Assembly (NCBI RefSeq): GCF_020886695.1
Contig: NZ_AP024485.1
Span: forward strand, 3,353,001-3,417,000
Direction of reading: 5' to 3'
Length of the DNA stretch: 64,000 bases
Origin: Pseudodesulfovibrio sediminis
Lineage (GTDB): Bacteria; Desulfobacterota; Desulfovibrionia; Desulfovibrionales; Desulfovibrionaceae
Numbering within the stretch: the stretch's first letter is position 1; each line of letters starts with the position of its first letter. The position numbers and the translations under genes were made by a program. Shown one piece after another: positions 26,050-35,134 of this stretch. The notes beneath the pieces were generated by a model. It was given only the letters and a program-made list of their open reading frames with translations, was not told the origin of the DNA and made no database searches.

Positions 26050-26418
26050 CTACGCCTCCTCCTTCTTTGGCACCACCGTATAGGCGGCCATGGGTGAGAG
26101 CCGGGCTTCCGGCTCCAGGAACATCTGTCCGCCAAAGTCCGGAGTCAGGCCCGAAAAGCGTAGACCGAACTGATCCTGTATCTCGTTCTCCACCAAATAG
26201 GCGCCAGGGTGGTCCGGGTTCAGGCTGGGCAGCTCCGCGTCTCTGGCCACGGTGAGGCGTACCTGTTCCATGACGAGGTCTCTGTCGAAATGATAGATCA
26301 GGTCAATGTCGCCATCCTTCAGGGGAACGCAAGTGGCAGTCACCAGACGCCACCCTTCGGTAGCGCGTCGAGCAGACTCGGCACCCAGTTCGGACAAAGA
26401 AATGGTTTCGGCGTTCAT
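26050..26418 (-). CDS. echD: Ech hydrogenase subunit EchD (NuoC-like)
   Basis: A 122-residue soluble subunit corresponding to the 30-kDa NuoC family, recognisable from YHFDRDLVMEQVRLTV and the PGAYLVENEIQDQFGLRF block. It links the large and small catalytic subunits in the hydrophilic arm. It abuts echE exactly (stop at 26050, start of echE at 26049) and overlaps echC by 4 bases (ATGA). Confidence 0.85.
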   Translation of the reverse strand: MNAETISLSELGAESARRATEGWRLVTATCVPLKDGDIDLIYHFDRDLVMEQVRLTVARDAELPSLNPDHPGAYLVENEIQDQFGLRFSGLTPDFGGQMFLEPEARLSPMAAYTVVPKKEEA

Positions 26419-26870
26419 GCGTTCTCTCCTTGATTGGAACCATGTCCAAACTTGTCCAAGGCCATGATCACCCCGTCCAGTACGGATTCCGGTGTGGCCG
26501 GACAGCCAGGAACATACACGTCTACAGGGATGATCTTGTCCACCCCGCCCAGCACGTTGTAGGCATCGTGGAAAACCCCGCCGGACAGCGCGCAGGCACC
26601 AACGGCCACGACTGCCTTGGGATCCGGCATCTGTCGATACAGCTCCTTGAGCACATCGGCGTTACGGAGATTAACCGAGCCCGTAACAAGAAGAACGTCC
26701 GCGTGGAGGGGGTTGCCCACATTGACCGCACCGAATCGTTCCACGTCGTAGAGCGGAGTCAGGCAGGCCAGAATCTCGATATCACAGCCGTTACAACTGC
26801 TACAGTCGTAGTGCAGAATCCAGGGGGATTTGCGCCGTGCCAAATTCGTTATTTTCTTGAATATATTCAT
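26415..26870 (-). CDS. echC: Ech hydrogenase small subunit EchC (NuoB-like)
   Basis: From the ATG at 26870 the protein has 151 residues and carries the cysteine ligands of the proximal [4Fe-4S] cluster: CSSCNGC (23-29), GACALSGG and VPGCPATPE. It takes electrons between EchF and the NiFe site. The frame is open further upstream but that part overlaps echB; the ATG shares bases with the echB stop (TAATG), which settles the start. Confidence 0.92.
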   Translation of the reverse strand: MNIFKKITNLARRKSPWILHYDCSSCNGCDIEILACLTPLYDVERFGAVNVGNPLHADVLLVTGSVNLRNADVLKELYRQMPDPKAVVAVGACALSGGVFHDAYNVLGGVDKIIPVDVYVPGCPATPESVLDGVIMALDKFGHGSNQGENA

Positions 26871-27715
26871 TACCATACCACCCAAGCCAAATTGACTGCG
26901 GTCAGTATCAGGCCTGGGCCCCAGAAGACGGCCAGAAGCCAGGGCCAGGTCAGTCGGGCCGAAGCGTTGTCCAGCACAATCTCGCCCAGCCAGACCAATG
27001 CCACAACCAGAGCCATACACCAGAGGTTCGAAGCCCAGAACAAGGCACAGATGCCCAACAGGAGCACCGTGTCAAGCCAATGAGCCACTTCGAGCAGGGC
27101 CAGTGATCGGCCCGAATATTCTGTATACATGCCGCGGACCAGCTCCTGATGCGCATGGGCCGAAGCAGCCGTGTCAAACGGCGACTTGCGAAATTTGATG
27201 CCTGTGACCAGCAGGAGTGCAGCAAACGCCAAAGGCAGTTGTGGCAGCAGCGGCTCGGAAAGCGCCAGGGGAGCCCAGGATGCAAAACTGCCGGACGCCT
27301 GTCCCACGCAGGCCAGGATGAGCAACAGGACAGGTTCATAGGCCGCCAGCTGCAACAGCTCGCGTTGGCCGCCTGTCTGGCTGTAAGGCGAAGGAGAGGC
27401 CAGTGCTCCCACAGCCGGAAGCCCTGCCCCTACGGCCTGAGTAAAGAAAACCAGCAGCAGGTCCTGTCCAGTTATGAAAAGGCCCAAAGCCGCAGCCGAA
27501 CCGACCAGTCCTCCCCATGCACAGAAGTCTGTCATGGCACTGGTGAACAGCGGTTCTTTGGCCCAGAGCTTGATTACATCAAAGAACGGTTGCAACAGCG
27601 GCGGTCCGACCCGTCGCTGAACACGTGCGGTGAGAATGCGGTCCATGCCTTGGATGAGTCCGCCCAGAAACGGAGTGAAGCACAGGACGATAAGCCCTAT
27701 CAACAGATTGGTCAT
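26870..27715 (-). CDS. echB: Ech hydrogenase membrane subunit EchB (NuoH-like)
   Basis: A 281-residue, strongly hydrophobic protein of the NuoH/HycD family with about eight membrane helices. The cytoplasmic loop RILTARVQRRVGPPLLQPFFDVIKLW is the family landmark, at the interface with the hydrophilic arm, and acidic residues in KSPFDTAASAHAHQELVRGMYTEYSG match those needed for coupling. It anchors the hydrogenase module and is part of the ion path. ATG overlaps the echA stop (ATGA). Confidence 0.93.
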   Translation of the reverse strand: MTNLLIGLIVLCFTPFLGGLIQGMDRILTARVQRRVGPPLLQPFFDVIKLWAKEPLFTSAMTDFCAWGGLVGSAAALGLFITGQDLLLVFFTQAVGAGLPAVGALASPSPYSQTGGQRELLQLAAYEPVLLLILACVGQASGSFASWAPLALSEPLLPQLPLAFAALLLVTGIKFRKSPFDTAASAHAHQELVRGMYTEYSGRSLALLEVAHWLDTVLLLGICALFWASNLWCMALVVALVWLGEIVLDNASARLTWPWLLAVFWGPGLILTAVNLAWVVW

Positions 27716-29616
27716 GCGTTCCCTCCCAGCCAGAAAGCGCCAAATTGCGCCAGAAGCAGCAAAATTGTCAGTCCGGCCAGTGCCAGCCCGTTAATCCAGG
27801 GCAACAGCCGCTTTTCTCCAAACAGCCGCTCAAAGGCGTACAGTCCTGTCTTGGCCTGCATGGTTTGACCCAGCGTATTGGTAAATGAGGCAATGCTTGT
27901 TGAGGCCAATCCCGCGAGATATGGCCCGGCTCGTCTGGCGGTGTTCCGGCGGGCGTGTGCTCTGAACCCCAGTGCCAGCCCGAAGAGCAGCGCCACGAGC
28001 AGGGGGGAGTAGACAAAACCGCCTACCTGAAAGCCGGTGACCATCTGGTCGGTGTTCGGGCCGGATAACAATACGTAGAGCCAGGGGCCCAAAGCTGTTC
28101 CGGCCAAGGTCAGCCCAGCCAGCACATATTGCGGAATCATGCGTGCGGAGCCGATTTCCTTGTCCGCCCCGGTGCTCTCTCCTGCACTCAGCACCAGCCC
28201 TACCCAGCGGGTCCAATACGCCATGGTCAGGCCGCTACCAAGTCCCAATAGAACCAACAGGAGGGTGTTGCTCGAAGCCGCTTCCACGGCCATCCACTTA
28301 CCCAGCAACATGCCAAAAGGAGGCAGGAGCATGGCCCCGACACCCAGGGCGAGCAGGGGCGCTGTTTGTGGCATACCGGAAACCAGCCCCCGCAGGTCTT
28401 CGGCCTGTCGACCGTCGCGTCCCTGGTCCGCGCTGCCCACGCACAGAAAGAGCAATCCCTTGGCCAAGGCATGGAAGAGGAGCAGTAAGGTTCCGGCGGC
28501 CAGAGCCCAGGGGGTACCCAGTCCGGCACAGGCAATCATGAGTCCAAGGTTGGAAATGGTAGAGTAGGCAAGCACTTCCTTGCCGTCGGAGCGCCCCATG
28601 GCCAGTACAGCCCCGGCCAGGAAACCGAAGCCGCCGATCAGTGCTGTGGTCGGCCCGATTACCGTGGACGCAAAGGCGGGGGAAAAACGAAGGACCAGAT
28701 AGACTCCGGCCTTGACCATGGTTGAGGAGTGCAACAGGGCCGAGGTGGGGGTGGGGGCAACCATGGCCCCCAAAAGCCAGCCGGTAAAGGGCGGTTGCGC
28801 CGCTTTTGCAAGCCCTGCCAGCACCAGCAAAGCCAGTGGGATTAACGAAAGGCCAGTCGTGGCGACCAGAGTCGGAATATGCAGGCCCGAGCCATCCATG
28901 CTCAGCCAGACCATGGCGCCGATCAGGGCGAGGCCGCCGACGGAGTTCATCCACAAGGCCCGGAGTGCGTTGTTTTTGGCTACCGGGGTGCGATCATGAC
29001 CGATGAGCAGGAAGGAGCATAGTGTGGTCAACTCGAAGCCCAGATAAAAGAGCCGCAAGTCCGCGGCCAGGGCAAGGCCGTTCATGGCCCCCAGAAAGCC
29101 CAGTAATACGAGGAAAAAACCTGGCTGCCTTGACCGCTTCAGGTTCAGGTGTCGTTCGTGCTCGCGCATGTACGGCACGGCCCAGAGGCAGATGAGCGAG
29201 CCGACCACCGAGACCACGCAAACAAGTGTCAGCGACAATTGGTCTGCATGGAACAGCGTTGGTGGAGCGCTGTGGGGCTGGCTCTCCAACAGGGCCAGCA
29301 GAGCGACCTGCGGCACCACGAAAAGCGCGGTAAGGATGCTTTTGCGTCGCAGAGCCACCAGAAGGAAAAAGGCCAGGAGCAGAAAGTCGGCTACGGCAGC
29401 GCCCAACAGCACACCATGGGTTGCCTCAGGCGGCAGCGGCAACGCTCCTTCAGGGCCTGCGTGCAATACCAGCAGCAAGGCCGAAACAGGCAGCACAAGG
29501 GCCGTACCCCAGATAAGCGCGGTGCGAAGGCGTGATCCGAAAAGACACCCCGCAGCGGCCAGCAGGGGCCAAAGGACAAGCAGAATCAGGAGGATAATCG
29601 ATGGAGAAAATTGCAT
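27712..29616 (-). CDS. echA: Ech hydrogenase membrane subunit EchA (NuoL/MrpA-like antiporter)
   Basis: The 634-residue protein has many membrane helices and the proton-channel core of NuoL/M/N subunits, with the conserved lysine and glutamate regions FELTTLCSFLLIG and LLHSSTMVKAGVYLVLR. It would translocate H+ or Na+ when ferredoxin reduces protons. Gene order A-B-C-D-E-F matches the Ech operon of Desulfovibrio gigas and Methanosarcina. ATG at 29616; no strong Shine-Dalgarno. It is the first gene of the operon. Confidence 0.93.
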   Translation of the reverse strand: MQFSPSIILLILLVLWPLLAAAGCLFGSRLRTALIWGTALVLPVSALLLVLHAGPEGALPLPPEATHGVLLGAAVADFLLLAFFLLVALRRKSILTALFVVPQVALLALLESQPHSAPPTLFHADQLSLTLVCVVSVVGSLICLWAVPYMREHERHLNLKRSRQPGFFLVLLGFLGAMNGLALAADLRLFYLGFELTTLCSFLLIGHDRTPVAKNNALRALWMNSVGGLALIGAMVWLSMDGSGLHIPTLVATTGLSLIPLALLVLAGLAKAAQPPFTGWLLGAMVAPTPTSALLHSSTMVKAGVYLVLRFSPAFASTVIGPTTALIGGFGFLAGAVLAMGRSDGKEVLAYSTISNLGLMIACAGLGTPWALAAGTLLLLFHALAKGLLFLCVGSADQGRDGRQAEDLRGLVSGMPQTAPLLALGVGAMLLPPFGMLLGKWMAVEAASSNTLLLVLLGLGSGLTMAYWTRWVGLVLSAGESTGADKEIGSARMIPQYVLAGLTLAGTALGPWLYVLLSGPNTDQMVTGFQVGGFVYSPLLVALLFGLALGFRAHARRNTARRAGPYLAGLASTSIASFTNTLGQTMQAKTGLYAFERLFGEKRLLPWINGLALAGLTILLLLAQFGAFWLGGNA

Positions 29617-29783
29617 GGCGTGTATTCCGTAAAAGATCCGTTAGGTTCTTTGTCTAGCACTCTCCGTAGACATGATATGAGATTGAGTAAAAACCATTAT
29701 CGGTCTCAAAAGTTAAAGGCAAGCGTTTAAACTGTTTTTTTAACGTATTTTTAATTGAAGAAAAAATAAAAATATACAGGCGG

Positions 29784-29830
29784 GTTATATACACTTTCCC
29801 CGCAACGGGCAAAGCATAATCAGGATTATG
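29784..29830 (-). promoter_or_regulatory. ech operon promoter with adjacent palindrome
   Basis: On the minus strand TTGCCC (29812-29807) and TATAAC (29789-29784) are 17 bases apart, a credible sigma-70 promoter about 160 bases before echA. Immediately upstream lies CATAATCAGGATTATG (29815-29830), a 7-bp perfect inverted repeat with a two-base centre, well placed for a repressor or activator. Confidence 0.5.
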
Positions 29831-30046
29831 ACAATCTTTGAAGCGAACCTTGTGTATGGGATACCGTTCAGGGGCCGTGATGCTACCGGGGCACAGCTCG
29901 GTAGGAGCGGGTGGGAAGCGCGAAGGGGCCTTGCTCACAGAGAGGGAAGATGGGGTGGATGTCCTCTTTGGGAGCTGTTGAATGGCTGAGGGTTAAGCGT
30001 CCGGCAAGAGCCGATACATGTGCTGGAAAGCACTCATGCCGTGTGC
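29831..30046. other. gap between ech and the regulator gene
   Basis: A small hairpin (CTACCG/CGGTAG around 29883-29904) is present. No gene, terminator with T-run or known RNA motif was recognised. The 94-codon minus-strand frame at 29654-29938 overlaps the ech promoter and is not believed. Confidence 0.4.
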
Positions 30047-31165
30047 TTATATTTCGGCAATGATTGATCCGGTCGACTCTGTGTCATATCCGGCCAGGGC
30101 TTTCAGTTCATTCCGCAGGGCGCGGGTTTGCAGGGTGTCGAGCAAGATTTTCATGGCTGGATGTTCCAGGAGATCCTGCGGCAAGACCAGTTCACAGTTT
30201 GCGGAAATGAGCGGGATGAAATCCAGTCCGTACATGTTCGCGATTGCGCGAAAGCCCAACGCGGCGTCGGCCTTTCTGTATAATACACGCATGACGCCTT
30301 CCGTATGGCTGCGAACCACGTCATCGTAGCCGGGGATTTTTTCCGGCGGTATTCCCTGTTTTTCAAGCAAGTCATCGAGCAGGATGCGAAGTGCGGCACC
30401 TGATTCACGATTGATGAGTCGTACTTTCGGATTGGTTAAATCCTCCAGGGAACGGATGCTATACGGATTGCCCGGAGCAACTAGCAGCCCTTCTTCAATT
30501 TGCGAGAACCCGATAATGGTCGCGGGTTTTTGTCCCAGGCTTTTCTTGGCCAATACGATGTTGTCGCCATGGACCTTGGTGCCGGGGTGCAAATGCGTGC
30601 CCGCGAGATGCGCGTGTCCAGAAGCCACGCCGTTGACCGCCTTGAGGCTGGAGGCAAAACGGTAGTTTATGCGCATATCTGCGGCTTTACGGGAGACATG
30701 TGCGGAAAGCAGGGCGAATGCAGGGTCGCATCCCAAAAGAATGAGCGTCTTATCCGGCATGTCAGGAGGGCAAAGCAACTTGACGTTGTCCTGCCCCGGG
30801 GAGAGCAAGCCATCCGCCGCTTCGAAATTGGTGTTGAAAGGATCGGAACCAGGCAGCGGGTACGCAATCAGGCGGTCTCGCACCTTTGCCAGAGAGACGC
30901 GCGCAACGTGCTCCAGAGGCGGCCCGACCAGCGTGAAAGACGCCAAGTCTTCTACCTTTTCATTAAAAATATCTTCGACACGACAGGAAAGGTGTTTGGC
31001 AAGGCGAAGCGCAATAAGAGTATTGGGAGCGTATTTCCCGGACTCAATATCGTAAATGGCCTGGCGCTTGACACCAGCAAGTTCAGCTAACTGCGTCTGT
31101 GAAAGGCCTTTCTTTGTCCGATAGGCTTTCACCTGATTTGTTAACGCCTGAGATTTCGGCTTCAT
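30047..31165 (-). CDS. XRE-type HTH regulator fused to a periplasmic-binding-like ligand domain (COG1910)
   Basis: Residues 8-62 form a Cro/C1-type helix-turn-helix (KGLSQTQLAELAGVKRQAIYDIESGKYAPN). Residues about 85-350 read as a PBP-like domain of the COG1910/PF12727 type, related to molybdate-binding proteins (GCDPAFALLSAHVSRK, ASGHAHLAGTHLHPG, RLINRESGAALRILLD). Such one-component regulators sense small oxyanions or metal-cofactor related ligands. The gene is divergent from the TonB-receptor uptake cluster, so it probably controls that cluster and itself. ATG at 31165 follows GAGGATACAGA. Ligand (molybdate, tungstate or other) is not shown by sequence. Confidence 0.85.
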   Translation of the reverse strand: MKPKSQALTNQVKAYRTKKGLSQTQLAELAGVKRQAIYDIESGKYAPNTLIALRLAKHLSCRVEDIFNEKVEDLASFTLVGPPLEHVARVSLAKVRDRLIAYPLPGSDPFNTNFEAADGLLSPGQDNVKLLCPPDMPDKTLILLGCDPAFALLSAHVSRKAADMRINYRFASSLKAVNGVASGHAHLAGTHLHPGTKVHGDNIVLAKKSLGQKPATIIGFSQIEEGLLVAPGNPYSIRSLEDLTNPKVRLINRESGAALRILLDDLLEKQGIPPEKIPGYDDVVRSHTEGVMRVLYRKADAALGFRAIANMYGLDFIPLISANCELVLPQDLLEHPAMKILLDTLQTRALRNELKALAGYDTESTGSIIAEI

Positions 31166-31173
31166 TCTGTATC

Positions 31174-31273
31174 CTCACGTTGTGAGAGAAAAAGTACGTG
31201 AGTAAAAGTCGCTTCCTGCGTCCTTAAGAGGGAGCGTACGAAAAGCGAGTGCTCAATATGTAAACTCCCTCTT
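31174..31273. promoter_or_regulatory. inverted repeats in the divergent regulator/receptor promoter region
   Basis: CTCAC-GTT-GTGAG (31174-31186) lies 9 bases from the regulator start; the same CTCACGT also pairs with ACGTGAG at 31196-31202 (15-base spacer). A second, longer-range repeat is AAGAGGGAG (31226-31234) with CTCCCTCTT (31265-31273). The first is the more likely binding site for the adjacent regulator. Confidence 0.45.
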
Positions 31274-31397
31274 TCTACCCTGTACTATCGCTGTCTCGGA
31301 GCGTCAAGGTTGGTTCAACAGTGTTCTGTGGCAACGGATTATTGTCGTACGAAGAGATCGTTAACAAAAAGCGTTCTTTGATTGATGGAGTTAGAAA

Positions 31398-31496
31398 TAT
31401 ACGCATAGGGGTTTATCAACGGTTCAATGTATGTTAAAAATATGATTTGACGTTTTTAAACACCTTCCATATGATCCTGTCAATTCTGTATACGCA
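31398..31496 (+). promoter_or_regulatory. promoter of the TonB-receptor uptake operon
   Basis: TTGACG (31447-31452), 17 bases, TATGAT (31470-31475): a near-consensus sigma-70 promoter, start expected near 31482. TATACGCA occurs on both sides of it, at 31398-31405 and 31489-31496. The promoter shows that the receptor cannot start before about 31482. Confidence 0.7.
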
Positions 31497-31554
31497 GGTT
31501 GTTTTTTCGATGGATTGGGTAATTCCTGCAACAGAGAAAGAAGGGGAAATGGGA

Positions 31555-33618
31555 ATGGTTCTTTTCATACGAGGCGTATTGTATAGTCTTTTTGTTATGC
31601 TGGTTCTGTCTGTTTGTTTTGCAGGGACAGCCCTTGCACAAGCAGAAGACGCATCTGATGATGGCGTTGTAGAAAAAAAGGAAGAAAAACCAGTAGAAAA
31701 CACTCAGGAAGAACGAAAAAGTGTTTTTGATCTGGGTGAGATTGAAGTCATTTCAACCAAAGCCAACAGTGGAAACCCGACTTCCGTACAGGTGGATAAA
31801 GAAGAACTTCGCAAATTCGAAGCGAACACTCTCCCGGAACTCACCAAAATTGTTCCCGGTCTGACAACGGATCGTACAGGCGCCAGGAATGAAACCATGA
31901 TCAGAATTCGTGGTTTCGATCAAAAGCACATCCCGATTTATCTTGATGGCATTCCGATATATGTTCCGTACGATGGGTACCCGGACTTGGGCCGTTTCAC
32001 CACGTATGACCTGTCTGAAGTAATCGTATCCAAGGGGTTTACCTCAGTCTTATACGGGCCGAACACTATGGGCGGTGCCATTAATATGGTCAGCCGACGT
32101 CCTGTCGAGGAGTTTGAAGGCAATATCGGCGGACGTGTCGATACCAATGGATATCGTTCGTATTTAAATGCCGGAACCAACCAGGGTGCGTGGTATTTTC
32201 AAGGCAGCGCTTCCTATTTGAACAGCGATGGATATCATCTTCCCGACAGCTATGACGCGACCACTGAGGAAGATGGCGGTGTGCGGGAGAATTCATATAA
32301 ACAGGACAGCAAATACAGCCTCAAGCTGGGTTTGACTCCAAATAAGACCGACGAATATTCACTCACGTACATCTATCAACATGGCGAAAAGGGAACACCT
32401 CCTTACACCGGCACGAATCCCGCCGAGAAGGTGCGCTACTGGCGCTGGCCGTATTGGGATAAACAAAGTGTGTACATGAACACCAAGACTGCTGTTGGCG
32501 CCGAAAAGGACTATTATATTAAGACGCGTCTCTTTTTTGATAGTTTTAAAAACGCCTTGAACAGCTATGACGACGCCACGTATTCATCGCAGAATTTTGG
32601 CAGTTCCTTCAGAAGCAACTACAATGACCACACAGTTGGCGGGGCAATCGAGTTAGGCACCTATGTTATCCCAAACAATGCGCTCAAGATGGCCTTACAT
32701 TATAAGGGCGATTACCATATTGAGCATAATGACGGTGATCCGAATCAGCATTTCCACGAGGATATTTATTCCATTGGGCTTGAGGATACCATTGATATTA
32801 CGGATCAACTGTATTGTATTGCTGGTGTCAGCTATGACTATATCGAAACAATAAAAGCCGAAGATCTGGACGGCAGCAACAACATAGTCAGTTTTGATAA
32901 ACCAAGCGCCAGTGGAGTCAATCCGCAGCTTGGTTTTTTTTATCGCGTAGGCGAAGGCGGCCTAGCTCATGCCACCGCCGCAGCCAAAACCCGCCTCCCT
33001 TCGATCAAGGACAAGTTCTCCTACAAAATGGGCAAGGCATATCCCAACCCTTCTCTCAAGCCGGAGAAATCAATCAACTATGAGTTGGGCTATAAACAGG
33101 ACTTTAACAAGACCGACACGATGGAGGTCACCTTCTTTTACTATGACATCTCCGACTTCATCGAATCCGTCTATGTCATCCCCACCCGGTACCAGAACCA
33201 GAATGTGGGCAATGTAGAGCAGTATGGCGTCGAGCTGTCAGCGTCTGCGAATCTGGTGGAAAACCTGTTCGGTGGCTTCAATTACACACACCTGCACTAC
33301 AACAATCTCACCTCGCCCAGCCAGGTACTGACGGATACGCCGGAAAACAAGGCGTTTGTCTTCCTGCAATACAAGTTCTTCCCGGATATCTGGCTCATGA
33401 TTGACGGTGAGTATAACTCCCGTAGCTGGGATAGAACTGATCGGTCGTACAACGCGGGTGAATACTTCCTTCTGGGCGCCAAGTTTCAATGCAAGGTCAA
33501 CGAACATGCGTCCTTCAACGTTGGCGCGGAGAACCTCCTGGATCAGGAATACGAGATCGACGAAGGCTACCCGGAAGCCGGTAGAACCGTGTACGCGGGG
33601 CTTGATTTTACATTCTAA
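31555..33618 (+). CDS. TonB-dependent outer-membrane receptor
   Basis: The precursor of 687 residues has a signal peptide ending in GTALA-QAE, a lysine/glutamate-rich linker, a TonB box-like DLGEIEVIST, a plug domain (PELTKIVPGLTTDRTG, IRGFDQKHIPIYLDGIP, LYGPNTMGGAINMV) and a 22-strand barrel ending in YAGLDFTF with terminal phenylalanine. It imports a scarce ligand across the outer membrane using energy from the TonB-ExbBD genes downstream. Starts at 31549 and 31555 share the AAGGGG site; 31555 has the better spacing. Ligand unknown: iron chelate, corrinoid, nickel or Mo/W chelates are all possible. Confidence 0.9.
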   Translation: MVLFIRGVLYSLFVMLVLSVCFAGTALAQAEDASDDGVVEKKEEKPVENTQEERKSVFDLGEIEVISTKANSGNPTSVQVDKEELRKFEANTLPELTKIVPGLTTDRTGARNETMIRIRGFDQKHIPIYLDGIPIYVPYDGYPDLGRFTTYDLSEVIVSKGFTSVLYGPNTMGGAINMVSRRPVEEFEGNIGGRVDTNGYRSYLNAGTNQGAWYFQGSASYLNSDGYHLPDSYDATTEEDGGVRENSYKQDSKYSLKLGLTPNKTDEYSLTYIYQHGEKGTPPYTGTNPAEKVRYWRWPYWDKQSVYMNTKTAVGAEKDYYIKTRLFFDSFKNALNSYDDATYSSQNFGSSFRSNYNDHTVGGAIELGTYVIPNNALKMALHYKGDYHIEHNDGDPNQHFHEDIYSIGLEDTIDITDQLYCIAGVSYDYIETIKAEDLDGSNNIVSFDKPSASGVNPQLGFFYRVGEGGLAHATAAAKTRLPSIKDKFSYKMGKAYPNPSLKPEKSINYELGYKQDFNKTDTMEVTFFYYDISDFIESVYVIPTRYQNQNVGNVEQYGVELSASANLVENLFGGFNYTHLHYNNLTSPSQVLTDTPENKAFVFLQYKFFPDIWLMIDGEYNSRSWDRTDRSYNAGEYFLLGAKFQCKVNEHASFNVGAENLLDQEYEIDEGYPEAGRTVYAGLDFTF

Positions 33619-33647
33619 TCACTCGCTACAATACAAGGTGCAATCTC

Positions 33648-34304
33648 ATGAGCAGTACAGAAGAATTCGAACGCCTGTTGGATGCAGCCGTGGCATTCCA
33701 TGGCCATGTGTGCGGCGGTCAGATCATTGGCGTGCGTATCGGGATGGCAGGATTACGTGAATTGGGAATAACCGATCCTCGCGGGCGTGAGAGAAAGGAC
33801 TTCATTGCCTTTGTGGAAACCGATCGTTGCGCAACAGATGCCATTCTTACTGTTACCGGACTGACACCCGGAAAGAGAAGCCTCAAGATTCTGGATTATG
33901 GCAAGATGGCTGCGACGTTTGTCCATCTTCCTTCGGGCAGAGCAGTACGAATTCATGTCCTGAAATCCTCGATGGAAAAAGCCTCGGAGCTCGCCCGGAA
34001 GTTGAACCCGGGAGGAGGTAAGGACGCAGAACTGCAGGCGCTCAAGGAGTTGTCGGAAGAGGATTTGCTCGCCGTAAAGGAGGTGGTGGTGCATTTGGAG
34101 CCTTGCGACCTCCCTGGAGTGCCTGTCCGCATTGCTACCTGCTCATCCTGTGGAGAACAGGTTCTGGACAATAGGGATATCGTTGTTGACGGCAATACAT
34201 ATTGTAAACCCTGTGCCTCCGGTCAGTTTTATTACAGTCCCTCTGAGGGAAGTGTCCAATCAACCTGCAATCATGTGAGGGAGCAGTGTAATGAGTGTGC
34301 CTAA
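33648..34304 (+). CDS. FmdE-family protein with C-terminal zinc ribbon
   Basis: The first 150 residues match the FmdE family (named after a protein linked to the tungsten/molybdenum formylmethanofuran dehydrogenase), with the signature AFHGHVCGGQIIGVRIG at 16-32, DRCATDAI and a DYGKMAATF segment. The tail carries a four-cysteine zinc ribbon (CSSCGEQ ... YCKPC) and a further CNECA end. The family function is unknown; a role in metal or metallo-cofactor handling is the usual guess. It is cytoplasmic, follows the receptor by 29 bases and overlaps the methyltransferase by 14 bases. Confidence 0.88.
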   Translation: MSSTEEFERLLDAAVAFHGHVCGGQIIGVRIGMAGLRELGITDPRGRERKDFIAFVETDRCATDAILTVTGLTPGKRSLKILDYGKMAATFVHLPSGRAVRIHVLKSSMEKASELARKLNPGGGKDAELQALKELSEEDLLAVKEVVVHLEPCDLPGVPVRIATCSSCGEQVLDNRDIVVDGNTYCKPCASGQFYYSPSEGSVQSTCNHVREQCNECA

Positions 34305-35133
34305 TATCGATTGGAATACCGTCTGGCAGTTATGTCATAAAAAAAACAGTCGGCATAAATACAACAAAGTCGCGTTTTGGGACAAACGCGCCCCGGAATT
34401 TACCAGATCTGTGAAGGAGACCGATTATATCCTGCAGTTTCTGGAGATGATGAATCCACAACCGGAGTGGACGGTTTTGGACATGGGGTGTGCAGCCGGT
34501 ACACTGGCCATACCCTTGGCCAAAAAAGTTCGTTCAGTCACTGCCGTGGACCCTTCTCCCCGTATGCGAGAGCTATTGCAGGAACGCTGTGAAAAGGAAG
34601 GGATTGAGAATGTTCGGGTTGTGGACGGGAGCTGGGAGCAGGACTGGGACGAACTGGATATCCACCCCCACGATGTCTTCATGGCATCGCGTTCATTGCT
34701 CATGGATGATTTGTCCGCCTCCATTGCCAAGGCGCAAGACTTTACACGCCAGAAGGTTTTTCTTTCCACACTGGTCGGAAACGGTCCTCATGATCCGCGC
34801 ATTCTCTCCGCGGTGGACCGCAAGTTCACGCCTGGTCTGGATTATATCATCGTCCTCAACGTACTTCGCCAGATGGGAATCTATGCCGACGTATCCTTTA
34901 CCCGCAATAGCAGTCGCAAGGTGTACCCTGATCATGAGTCTGCGCTGAATGATGTGCGTTGGATGGTGCATGACATGAGCGAGGATGAAGAAGCGAAATT
35001 GCGGGAGTATCTGCAAGAGACGCTCTTACCCGTGGAAAACGGGTTAACTATGCCTGTTTCATCCCCCGTTCGCTGGGCTGTTCTTTCCTGGGACAAGCAA
35101 ACCGGTAGCGATACAGATATGGTGGAGGAATAA
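34291..35133 (+). CDS. class I SAM-dependent methyltransferase
   Basis: The 280-residue protein has the Rossmann-type SAM site VLDMGCAAGTLAIPLAK (motif I, about 65-80), the acidic VTAVDPSPRM (motif II) and NVRVVDGSWEQDWDEL. The N-terminal region (HKKNSRHKYNKVAFWDKRAPEF) is shared with methyltransferases that accompany FmdE-type genes and FecCD-like transporters. The substrate is unknown; methylation or demethylation of an imported chelate, or of a cofactor, is conceivable. It overlaps the FmdE gene and ends one base before the binding-protein gene, so it is clearly part of the operon. Confidence 0.85.
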   Translation: MSVPNIDWNTVWQLCHKKNSRHKYNKVAFWDKRAPEFTRSVKETDYILQFLEMMNPQPEWTVLDMGCAAGTLAIPLAKKVRSVTAVDPSPRMRELLQERCEKEGIENVRVVDGSWEQDWDELDIHPHDVFMASRSLLMDDLSASIAKAQDFTRQKVFLSTLVGNGPHDPRILSAVDRKFTPGLDYIIVLNVLRQMGIYADVSFTRNSSRKVYPDHESALNDVRWMVHDMSEDEEAKLREYLQETLLPVENGLTMPVSSPVRWAVLSWDKQTGSDTDMVEE

Positions 35134-35134
35134 C

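Noticed and set aside
29654..29938. 94-codon minus-strand gene upstream of ech
   Set aside because: It spans the ech promoter and palindrome, has no ribosome site and no family resemblance.
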